This document shows positions 22,531 to 33,281 of a DNA stretch of 64,000 nt, piece by piece. How positions within the stretch are numbered: position 1 is the stretch's first letter; every line of letters starts with the position of its first letter. The stretch comes from Carallia brachiata. Its lineage: Eukaryota > Streptophyta > Magnoliopsida > Malpighiales > Rhizophoraceae. A program made the position numbers and the translations under genes. A model generated the notes under the pieces. It made no database searches and had not been told where the DNA came from. It worked only from the letters and a program-made list of their open reading frames with translations. The stretch spans positions 3,453,130 to 3,517,129 of the forward strand of contig JADCRB010000019.1 of the NCBI GenBank assembly GCA_021464245.1, given 5' to 3'.

Positions 22531-22904
22531 TTTGCAATTTAGCATCTTTCTACAAGGTACTTTTCTGTTTGATGTTCAGATATGAAGCATATCAATTGGA
22601 ATGTCTGTTCTGGCTTGCTATACAAATGCACTTGCCATTGCCATTGCATTCTCTGGCCACTAAATTTGGATGACCATTGCAGTGTTGTCTTTGCTTCCTG
22701 TATTCTTGATGTTTCCTTATCTTCGTTGTAAAGGCTGATATAATAATGCTGAGAGACATGAAGTGAAAGAACAGCTGTTGGTTATTGACAAATTTAGATC
22801 TAGACCTCACCCACTGAAAGGAAAAGGGCAACTGTCCGTTACAGTAAGCACACACTGATGATACATGAAAAAAACTCATGTTTCTCCATTAACATTGTAT
22901 TGTA

Positions 22905-23420
22905 TTATGTGCAAACTGAAGTGACTCTCTTTCTTGGTGTATTATTTGCTCTGTTATGATATTCGTATCTGAGTTTAGTTCTTTCCCCATGGAAAGCCAG
23001 TTTCGTGAGTCCTGCCTTGGTCTCTGCGAGCTCCTTTACACATAGTTGCAGTCTGCAGATAAGTTCCACCGCGTTGTTTTCGTAAGAAAATTCGAACATG
23101 TGACAGAATTGCCATTTTGTAGCAACAGTGGGCAAGTTTAGTGTGATATGGAACTTCCATGAGGTGAAGAATGGCTCTCATGAATGCTACAGTAATCAAG
23201 AGGGCCTGAAGAGCTGCTACTGCTACAAGATAGTCCTAAGAGATAATTCTGTCGTTGATAGCCGATTCCTGCATGAGAAGTTTGCAGTAAGCTAATCACC
23301 TGGGGCATCACTAGGATTGCAACTCCTTTGAAAGTCAGCTTCTTCAGCATATCCAGCAGGCGATGACGGGGCTTGTGACATTTCCCTTCACATGAACACT
23401 TGTCAGGGTCATCAGTGAAG
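22905..23420 (-). other. Coding-like stretch of unknown function
   Basis: On the minus strand, collinear open pieces include [56 protein letters not shown] and, after a frame change, NNAVELICRLQLCVKELAET. The composition (mixed, amphipathic, Cys-rich start) looks more coding-like than the flanks, and gt/ag sites are present that could make introns. I do not recognise the family. It may be a decayed gene, an unannotated short gene, or chance. No start codon in a good context or full exon chain could be established. Confidence 0.3.
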
Positions 23421-23946
23421 TTTCAATTGATTTGTTGAAATTTCTGTTGTATTTTAGATTGTTCTTGACTTAGCATTTGGACTCATCTTGAGAGAGAGTA
23501 ATATATATGTAAATGTACTAAATCCCAGCTCAATCCCTCTTTGAGGATTTAATGTTGAATTGCTTCGTAAAGAAGCAGAAGTTGCTATATTGGTGAAGCT
23601 GAGTTTCAGTTTTAAATTTCCTCCGTATATCAAATTAATGTCATGGCATCCCCATGCTAAGAAACATAGCTGATTTGCCTTTACGTGTCAATGGCTAAAT
23701 TTACCTGAAAATTTTGGTAGTTGAGAGAGGCTCAGCATTTGCTGAATTGGTCAGAGACAATGGCCTCTAATCGCAAGACTGGGGTTGGAAAAAGACGAAC
23801 GCCAATCTCGTCTCCCACTCTTCTATCCTCCAACAGTTGGATTATTAGCTTTTGAAAAAAAAAAAAAAAAAGTAGTTGGCTATGGGACGATGTTTTTGTC
23901 TCTTTCCAACTATAAAGCTCATGTTTTTCAGTTGTGATATACAGAT

Positions 23947-23990
23947 ACACGTGGCTTTTGTGTATGCCTCCAGTTTGCAGTTGTTGATAA
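23947..23990 (+). promoter_or_regulatory. G-box and I-box-like motifs before LHCA5
   Basis: acacgtggc (23947-23955, a G-box/ABRE core) and ttgataaag (about 23982-23990, an I-box-like GATAA) lie within about 65 bp of the LHCA5 start codon. Such motifs are common in light-regulated photosynthesis promoters. The transcription start is not known, so they may lie in the 5' UTR. Confidence 0.4.
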
Positions 23991-24009
23991 AGAGAGAAAA
24001 GCAAGAAGT

Positions 24010-25453
24010 ATGGCTGGAGCACTGGGAAGACCTTTCCTTGTCCACCCATGTTCCTCTTCTTCTTCTTGCTGGCTGTCCAGCAAGAACATGAAGAAGACAA
24101 CATCAGCTATATCAGATACATTTGGGCTTGCGAAAACACGTAGCCCCCGATGTTCTCCTCGGACTGTTGTTCGTGCCCAGCAACGACCCACATGGCTTCC
24201 TGGCCTCGATCCTCCACCTTACTTGGATGGAACGTGAGCAACTTTTCCTGTTCCCTTTTTATATATATTAAATTGCTTGCTTTGCTCGACCTTTTTCACA
24301 TTCTATGATTTTATATATATTTACCCAAGTTTGGCTGGAGATTATGGGTTTGATCCGCTTGGGCTTGGAGAGGACCCAGAAAGCTTGAAGTGGTACGTGC
24401 AGGCGGAGTTGGTCCATGCCCGCTTTGCCATGCTTGGAGTCGCTGGAATTCTTTTCACGGATGTGAGTGAACTCTTTCATTCATTGATTCCTGTCCCCTT
24501 CCCTTTCCAAGTTTTCAATGGAATAGACTACAGAATCTTTGCAATTCTGATCTAGAAATTAGTGTAAATTTATTTAGATTGAAGTGGGGGAGATGGGGAG
24601 GGGGGGATTCAGAACTACTTGCAGCTGATGATTTCTGGGTTGGTGTTGGTTTTGGCGCTTTTGTTGCAGTTACTCCGGGTGACAGGAATTAACAAATTAC
24701 CAGTTTGGTTTGAAGCAGGTGCAGTGAAATATGAATTTGCAAGCACCAGAACTTTGCTGGTTGTCCAACTCTTGCTGATGGGGTAAAATTCTCATCAGCT
24801 TTTAATTCGTCATTCTGCCATTTGCTTTGTCCAACCGCTCTATTTTTTCTGCAGATTTGTTGAAACCAAGAGGTACATGGACTTCATAAATCCAGGATCG
24901 CAAGCCGAGGGGCCATTTTTCGGAATTGAAGCTGCACTAGAAGGATTGGAACCAGGGTAATTCTTCATTGTTTGTTTATTGTGGACTTCATCATCTTATT
25001 CTGTTTTTGCATTGGTGTCAGCAACATGTCTGGAATTAATGAACAATACTGTGAAAGTTTTAACTTTCCTGTTAAGCCTCTAATTGCATGGTGACTGGAA
25101 ACAATTTTCATTTTCTTTTGCACCCAGCTATCCTGGTGGCCCTCTGCTAAACCCTCTTGGCCTGGCAAAGGACATAAAAAACGCGCATGACTGGAAACTG
25201 AAAGAGATTAAGAACGGTTGGTCTTGATTATTATTTTTCATTGGACATGATAATCGGATTTCTTATGTGTTTTCCAATTTGCCTTAGTTAGACTAATGCT
25301 GCTGACTGGTGATTTGCAGGAAGGCTGGCGATGGTGGCCATGCTGGGCATATTTGTACAAGCTGCTGTGACTCATGTTGGGCCCATTGATAACCTTGTGG
25401 AGCACCTCTCCAACCCATGGCACAAAACCATCATCCAAACCCTTGCTAGTTAA
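24010..25453 (+). CDS. LHCA5: Photosystem I light-harvesting protein LHCA5
   Basis: Six exons at 24010-24233, 24330-24462, 24670-24782, 24855-24956, 25128-25216 and 25320-25453 join in phase to an intact 264-residue chlorophyll a/b-binding protein. Residues 1 to about 55 are a Ser/Arg-rich transit peptide. Mature-type sequence begins [14 protein letters not shown]. Helix B carries the pigment-ligand motif around Glu101, His104 and Arg106 ([16 protein letters not shown]). Helix C is [19 protein letters not shown]. Helix A repeats the motif near Glu217, Asn220 and Arg222 ([16 protein letters not shown]). The ending [20 protein letters not shown] and the [15 protein letters not shown] loop are characteristic of LHCA5, a low-abundance PSI antenna that helps bind the NDH complex to PSI in thylakoids. 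All borders are GT-AG. G-box and I-box-like motifs precede the start. Confidence 0.94.
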
Positions 25454-26500
25454 CTTAAACCTTTGCATTCTTTCCTAAATTTTGTGACTGAAAGCTGATT
25501 TCCTGTCTCTTCAATGCCTATGGAAAAATTACAGAAAAAGTCCTCCAACTTTAATTTTTGTTTATTAGAGTCCTACATGTTTTTTGGAATCTATTTCAGT
25601 CCTACAAGTTTCATGCGAATCATCTGAGTCCACCATTGCTTAGGCCATTAGCTTTGTTACTGTTTGTGCGTTCCTGGGTCATGACATTTATTCCTTCTCT
25701 ATTAATGGCATAAACATTTATATATAAGATTTTATAAAGAATTAAGAAAAGGAAAATGTGTTTTTACATTTTATGATGGACATATTTCATTACCATATAC
25801 TTTTAGGTTTGTTTTTGCAAGGGTAGGTTTTGCCTTTGCTATGCAGAGCACCATAAGCTTTGCGTTTTATTTTACCCTTATTTATTTATTTATTTATTGC
25901 AGTCATTTTACTCTTTGGGGTAATTCTTATTGAATTAAAGGCGTCCTTGATTTATGGTTCATAAGGAAAAACGAGGAAAAATAAACCGGCTATAGGTTTT
26001 AGGAAAAAATGTAGCCTTTGTCCAACTTTAATTTATAATTAATAAATGAAAATATTATGGAGTCTGCAATTTCGGTTTTTATTTCAAAAAGTCTGCCAAA
26101 AACTCTTTTCAAAATTGTTCTCGATGCAAAAATATTAATTTCATGAAAAAAGGGGAAAAAAAAAGAGGAGGTTGGTTTGTTGCTTTGGTCCACTATATCT
26201 TGTTATTGACAAGAACATCGGCAAGCACAAAATTTGGCAGGTGGGGAAACCAAAATAATGGGACTCTTAACTACTTTTGCAATTGAAGTAGAATAGATCA
26301 TTTAAATTGCAATGAATCTAAACGGTGACGAATTTAATTTAAAGTTCTAGAAATTTTGGTTCGAATTGTAACTGAGTTTAAGTTATTTTTTATGCTATTA
26401 ATCTGAAAGGAAATTATTAAAATAAGGAAAAGGAAATTGGAAGCGGAAAAATGATAGAAATGAAGGATCAGAGCAGTACAAAGATTAGGAATTACAAAAA
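25454..26500. other. LHCA5 3' flank and intergenic DNA
   Basis: No gene seen. Two direct-orientation similar segments, aaagtcctccaactttaat (about 25536-25554) and gcctttgtccaactttaatt (about 26014-26033), may be ends of an old repeat. A (TTTA)n run occurs near 25880-25900. Confidence 0.35.
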
Positions 26501-26585
26501 TCCGACCTGCCGGATTCGAACCAGCGACCTAAGGATCCCGCATCCAAACTACAGTCCTCCGCTCTACCAACTGAGCTAAGGTTGG
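26501..26585 (-). tRNA. trnY-GTA: tRNA-Tyr (GTA) with 12-nt intron
   Basis: Reading the minus strand from 26585, an 85-nt tRNA shows a D arm (TTAGCTCAGTTGGTAGAGC), an anticodon arm GGACTGTAG with anticodon GTA, a 12-nt intron after the base following the anticodon, the 3' anticodon strand ATCCTTAGG, a T arm GGTTCGAATCC and discriminator A at 26501. An intron at this place is universal in plant nuclear tRNA-Tyr genes. The acceptor stem pairs CCAACCT with AGGTCGG, leaving one A-C mismatch at pair 3 where CCGACCT is usual. The gene may be slightly decayed or still functional. No CCA is encoded, as expected for a nuclear gene. Confidence 0.88.
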
Positions 26586-28049
26586 TTTTTGACAAAGACA
26601 TCACATTTTTAATATAAATAATTAAATTTTAATCCACTCATAGAATCTCTCAATCGCCTTGGGTTGGGCCTTTTGAGTTTTCTACACTATCAGTTACAAA
26701 GGAGAATCGAATCTACAAAAACAAAAGAGGGTAATAATAGGGAATAAAGGGCCCGCAACCACAATTATGAGGATTGTGGCTTCCTAATGGAGTTCTAGAA
26801 AAAATAAAAGTCAAACTTTTTTATTAAAAAGACCAATCTCACACCTTTAAAACATGTTGTTCCAGTGTCTACAACACTGTTGTTAGAGAATTATGAATTA
26901 TGACGATTTGAATGTGATGAACTCAGGAGTTAGGTTTAAATGTTTGTTATCGCACTAAAAAATTAAAATATTGGTTGAAGTGTGACTTTATTTTTTTAAA
27001 TTTTTAAATTTTCATCAAATATTGATGAGTTGCACTCATTATAACGTTATGAATTAAAATATTAATCTAGAGTCTAAAATAATACTGATATAATATTAAT
27101 CAATAATCTCTCCATTTGGTAATCTAATCAAAGAATCTAACTCAAATAGTATAAAATAAATTAAAATCATACTATAAAATCAATTCCACATGTTATTTTG
27201 AGGATGGATTTCAGAAACGGAAATACTTTTTGTTTGTTCGTTGAATGGCTTGCATGGTTGTCAAGAGGTGGGGTCCACTAAATGAGCCAATAAGAAAAAA
27301 TTATGTTATTTCTTTTCTTTTATATGCTAAAAGGGTAAGATGAGAATTTGAAAGGAGGACAAATATGGAAGAGTAAAGATTGTGGACTCGTCTGTTGACT
27401 TTTGTAATATGGGTAATAATTCTAACTAGTTTTTTGAGTTTATGTTTATTTTATATTTCAATTGGTCAATGTAATTTATTGTATAATATCTTTGTCTATT
27501 TTGTTTTTGAAATGAAAAAAATGATTTGTTTTGCAATTGGTTTCTGTTTGTCAATTATGCTATATAATTTCAAATAAATAATAACAAATAACAACACAAT
27601 TTAACCCACTAATATCTAAAAATACACCTGTGTTTTTTTGTTTTGAAGAATTTAATTATCCAACGTCCTATAGTAATTTTTGTTGTTATTTTGAAATTAT
27701 TTAAATCAAGCAACCATAATTGTTCTTTTAAGAAATTTCTTTTATAATACATTATATGCATAAAAATAGTTTTATTTATTAGAATGAAATTAGAAATTTT
27801 ATTTATAAAACCTGTCATGGAAAATTGTAATTAATGAATATTATTAAATAAATTAAAACTAAAAAAAAATAGTAAGTAAAAAGAAATTTGTAGTCATAGA
27901 ACTAATTTCAGTCATATAAAGTGACTTCCACCAAACTCAAGGGTAGAACAAGAAAAAAATAAAATAATAGAAATATGTAAGAAAACTTGGACTATTAACA
28001 AACATGAGTGACCCTTAGACGGAATGAATAATTAGTGTCAAAAGACAAC
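26586..28049. other. AT-rich intergenic DNA
   Basis: No gene or clear element recognised. Homopolymers and short AT repeats dominate. Confidence 0.4.
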
Positions 28050-31000
28050 TATGGTACAAGTACATGCAAAATAAATAAGAGTGCTTGTCGCTTGCACCAA
28101 TATAAGTTCAGTAGCTTGAACTAGACATCACTTAGAAGGTATAGTTAGAGGTTATTAAAATGTATATTTAGAGAGAAAGAATGGTTCTTAGATCAACTGG
28201 CTTGCGAGTATTTTACACCTAAAAAGAACTTTGTCACATATGATTCAAACATATGACAAGCAAATTTAGATCAACCTTTGTTTATAGTATTATGATAATA
28301 GTGTAACAGCAGTGTGTCAATAACAGCCTAAGTTTTTTGCAAAGTGTTGTATAAACTTATAAATGATGTCATAGATGTGGAAATAGTCATGTATTATATA
28401 TCTTATTGTACGAACACATAAATGAACTCAAACATATTCTGCCAACTATCATAATGACTAAATTTGAGTGCCATATAATATCTTTGTATTGTTGTATATA
28501 CTATGAATGTATTATATATAGTCACTCATAGTGCTGTATATTATTAGTCAAATGTCGTTAGCTTACTTAGTCATGTTATTTATTATTCTGGAGCTGATGT
28601 TTAATATCATTATTGTTGTAGGCAAATCATGTTTAAGTGAATCACACTTTTATAAATGTTGTAATATAGTTTGCTTATATACGCCGTATAGTTTTCTTAG
28701 AAATCTTGTATTCTGTCCATGTAAACATCGTATATTTCGATTTAGGCAATGTATTATTTACTTAGTGAGGTAGTCTAATTTTTTTAGAGTTGTTGTTTAG
28801 TTTCCTTATATGAATCATATAGTTTCTTCAGACATATCATTTTTCATTATAGGTGTCGTATATTTCTATTTATTCTTCATATTGTTTCATAAGGGGGGGA
28901 AGTTTAGTTACCTCAGAGCTATCATGCAATTTTCATGTAGTCATCGTAAAGTTTTTTCATATGCATCGTATAATTTCCTAGAAGTGTCATATATTTTTTC
29001 TTATAGGCGTTGTATAGTTTCGTTCGAGTCATTGTTTTGTTTTCTTTAGGCCGTCAAATGATATAAAATTTTAATTATGTTAATTTTTTTGATCAAATTG
29101 TGTTTATTATTACATTGTCAACAAGTGTCGATATGCAATTAATATCTAAATAGAGTTGTATATCCCCATCATCGTCTCTTTTGTCAATTGTATTATTTTA
29201 GTCTGACAAAGTTAGTATTGTTATAGTTTGGATGATCTAATTAATATGCACGTCTTCAAATAAAATTACCTAAATTAAAGTACACATACGTATGCGAATC
29301 ACTGTATGAAGTTGCACAAGTGTAGTGTATCTCGTCTCTAAAGTCGTTCAAATGATTTGTGAAGTGGACAAAGGTACCCGACTAGTTTTGCTAACTGAAA
29401 AAGAACATAACCATTCACATTATGAGGAGGCATGATCGATTGTCCACAGTGGTTGGCCGAAGAATGTCATAAGCACGGAAGCCCGAAACTGGTTTTGATT
29501 GCATAGGTTGATTCAAGTAAGTCTGAATGATAGATTAAATGCATATTGTTGGTTGGTTGACTACTATGGCAGACCAAATTTACAAGTTGAAATTTTGTTT
29601 TATAATACAATTTATTTTAAAGAATTTATTTTGTAATATGTTGAAAGTAATTTTTTTTTAGGATTAGTTTATAATATGTTGAATGTATTAAGATAGTTAT
29701 GTTTGTTGGAATAAAAATTATTAATTTTGTTAAATTATAAATTTCTTTATAAAAAATTTAAATAAATAAAACTTAATAAATATAATTAATGTGATAAGTT
29801 AGAAAAATTATTGTTGGTAATGTCTTGTTTTTATGGCATTGTATATTATCTATAAAGTCTCATTAATAGTGTCATATATTATCATAAAATTGTTATATAG
29901 ATTTTCAAATATGACATATATATGTAAAATTGTCATATTAATTCTTTAATAGCGTTGTCTCAAAAGACAAATTTTTTCTTTTGACCATCTGCTGATTATT
30001 AATATGATATATATGGACCACTACTTAGGTATAAAATATTATTAATACTGTCTCACCAATTACACCAAAAACAACAAAGAGTGGTATTTGCTAGCAATAA
30101 TATAAATTCAGAATTTTAGATTAGTCATTTCTTATGATGTGTTATTAAAAGTTCAAAAATTTCAAATGAGAGAGGTAATGCTTATTTGTTATTTTGGTTT
30201 AACAATACTTTACACCTAAAAAGAAAAGAGCTACGTATAAGTTTAACATTTGTCAAATAAAAAAAAGAAAAGAAAAGAGCTACGTATAAGTTTAACATTT
30301 GTCAAACCCATTTAGCAAAACTATTGATATATTACTCAATTGAATTTGTTATAGCTCAAAGCTGACGTATAATTTCCTCATATAGTTTCCTAGAAGCGTT
30401 GTATTTCTAATAAGCATTGTGTTGTTTCCTTTGAAGGATATTCTAATTTCATTAGAGTTGTCGTATAGTTTCCTTATAAGTACTGTATAGTTTTTTTATA
30501 TGCGTTGTGTTTTTTACTCATAGAGATCGTATAATTTCCTTATAAGTTCATATAATTTTTTTAGAAACGTCGAATTTTTTTCTCATAGAGTTCATATAAT
30601 TTTTCTCCAAACATCGCATTTTTTTTATGGGTATCGTATAGTTTTTTTTATAAAATCTCATTAATGGTGTTGTATATCGTCATGAAATTTTCACATAACT
30701 TTTAAAAAGTATTATTCTATAAGAGTATGAAATTTTATTGAAAGACTAAAAAAATATATTAAAATTTATTTTTTTAATTTGTTTTATAATATATTTTATT
30801 TTTGAGAATTTAATTATAATATGTTGAGGTATAAAGATAGGTATAAACAAATGAAAGAATGTTAGACAACTTAAGTAGTAAACCGCCACATATTATCTAA
30901 GAAAGACATAATCAATATTTGATTATTGTAGTTCTGAAGGTGCCTTTAGTTGTTTTTGTAATACACCTGTGCTAAGTGCTGCTACTAATGGTGTCGTATA

Positions 31001-32100
31001 TTATCTAGAAAATGTTGCATAATTTTTCGTTAGTGTCATATATAATTTACAAAGTGTCGTATATACTAGTCAATTGTGTCAAATATTATTTAAAAGTGTC
31101 GTCTACTTTTTATAATAGTGTCATATATTAAGGTCTTTTAAACCTTAGGTAAAGGTTCAATTCCTATTTACTCACTATTTGGTAATGTCTTATTTTTATC
31201 CTTGTGTCATATAATGTCTACAAAGTTTCATTAATAGTGTGGTAAATCATCACGAAATTATTTTATAATTTTCACAAGAGTGTTGTATACTATATATAAG
31301 CATCTTATTATTTTCTCAATTGTGTCTTATATTATCTTCAAAGTGTCGTATAAACTTATTAATCTTGGCTAAATTGGTTTGAATGTGTTATATTTTTTCT
31401 TCAATAATGTATTATACTAAGTTTTTTTTCTAAATAATTGGTACAAGTTTAAATCATATTAGGCGCAATATTTTGTCACTCCAAATATTTAAACCATCTA
31501 AAATAGAGTTTTTTTTCCGACCATGTTTTAATTGTTAACAAATTATATAAAGACAATTATTGAGGTGCAAAGTACTATTATTACCGTTCGAACAATTATG
31601 TGTAAAATGAAAAAAATAGTATTTGTTAGCAATAATATAAATTCAACATATTAGATTAATCATCCCTTAGAAGGCATCATTAAAAGTTCATAAATTTCAA
31701 ATTAAGGGAAAGATAACGCTTGTTGGGTATGTTTGCTTGGCACTATTTCACACCCAAAAAGAAGATTGCTAATCTATGACTTACTCATTTAGTTCATCTT
31801 ATTGCCATATGATTATTTTATTAGTTTTAGTTCAATTTTTATTTACCAACTCTTCCATTTTGAATGCAAAATGATATAAAAAAAATATGCAAGTGTTGTA
31901 TAAATTCACTAATGGTGTCATAAATTTTGGGAAAGTGTGGTATAGTTTTCAAACTGTTGTCATATATCATTTGAAGAGTGTCGTATAAATTTATTGATGG
32001 TGTTATATAGTTTTGGAAAGTATTGTATAGGTCAATTGTTTTGTATAGTTCTGGAATGTCTTTATATAGAATAAAGTCGGTGATAAACAAACTATTAAGC
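28050..32100. repeat. Degenerate long-unit repeat array with short TCGTATAGTTT repeats
   Basis: Two levels of repetition. (a) A long module recurs three times: an anchor like ..caataatataaattca..ttagatta..cat..cttagaagg is near 28098, 30096 and 31630. It is followed in each case by an attaaaa block and then tacacctaaaaagaa (about 28215, 30210, 31743). Spacing is about 2.0 and 1.5 kb. (b) Between the anchors lie dozens of 20-30-bp units built on gtcgtatagtttcctta (for example 28680-29030, 30365-30680, 31000-31400, 31890-32060). No transposase, gag or pol motif is visible. The origin is unknown: decayed satellite, or the subterminal repeats of a large DNA transposon. Confidence 0.6.
30221..30306 (+). 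repeat. Tandem duplication, period 49 bp
   Basis: gagctacgtataagtttaac followed by atttgtcaaa occurs twice, 49 bp apart (30228 and 30277), separated by an A/G-rich run. The copies are identical over about 36 bp, so this is a recent local duplication within older repeat DNA. Confidence 0.85.
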
Positions 32101-33281
32101 AAATAGTTTTACTCATATAAGATATAACTGACCATTTTTTTTTATCTCAAAAACCTTATTTTCATTCAAACGTTATATACAATAGAGTGCTCAAACGATT
32201 AAGCATGTTAAAATGAGAATATAAAAAAACTTGACATTTGTCAAAGCAGCAAGAACATGAGATATGGCTTGCTCAAAAAAAAAAAAAAAAAGAACATGAG
32301 ATATGGAATAATATATAGCCAAATAGGCTGTGATGATTGCTTCAAGCATAAAAAAAATTATCTTGACCGTCAGGATGAACATGGATCAAAGAATAATGTC
32401 ATCTTGTGTAAACATAAAAGAGGCAACAAATATTGGTAGTATATTAATCTTGCATGAAAATACAAACCTAATTTATATGATATTTAGTCATGAGACTAAA
32501 ATGTTGAAATAAATTCAAAAAAGAAAGACCAAATAAAAAAAATTGTAAGGACATAAAAACGAGAAGGTTTGATCATAATGATTGTAATGATTCATCAGTA
32601 AGTGGAGATCTAAGAAATTGAGTAGAAGAATATAAAGCTCTGATGCTATATTAAATCAAAGAAGAAATCATATGAGAAAATAAGAAAGAGAAAAATGAAG
32701 AATATAGAGATACATGATTCAGTCGTATACTCCTATGACCACGGTCCAAAGATCGAGAAAGACTTTTTTCTTTTTATTGAATATGGTATCTCACATTGTA
32801 CATAAATTCCAATATATATAGTAAAATTATTTTACATATAAGACAATTATCTCAGGACAGTATTAAAATTATAAATTAATATTAATTGATTACTAGAATT
32901 ATAACTTGATTGCAACTAAACATACAATCTTCATAATTGATTGATTTTCAGTATCTTAACTTGATAATTAAATCTCCATAATAATTCTCTAACTAACTAT
33001 ACGTCACAGAAGACTTTATTACGGTCCACAACCTTCCCCAGTGAAAAGGGCACTTATAACTAAACATTATTAACTCCTGCCAACCAAACAACCAGCCAAT
33101 ATAATCCTTTATGGTGGACAAGAAGACATATAATTTCTATCAATCTAAATCTATTATACACAAAATAATAATCACCCAACATTTACATATAATAAAACTC
33201 CATCCAGTAATTGATGGCCCAACGTGAGCAGAATCCCCAGTGAAAAACATAGTGTGTGCAATGAAATCTCGATTCACTGCA
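32101..33281. other. AT-rich intergenic DNA and WEB gene 3' flank
   Basis: No gene recognised. A short duplication of agaacatgagatatgg flanks an A-run (about 32251-32306). The last few hundred bases before 33282 are the probable 3' UTR of the WEB gene on the minus strand. Confidence 0.4.

Noticed and set aside
31125..31190. tRNA-like B-box (ggttcaattcc)
   Set aside because: No cloverleaf can be formed; at most an old SINE trace in repeat DNA.
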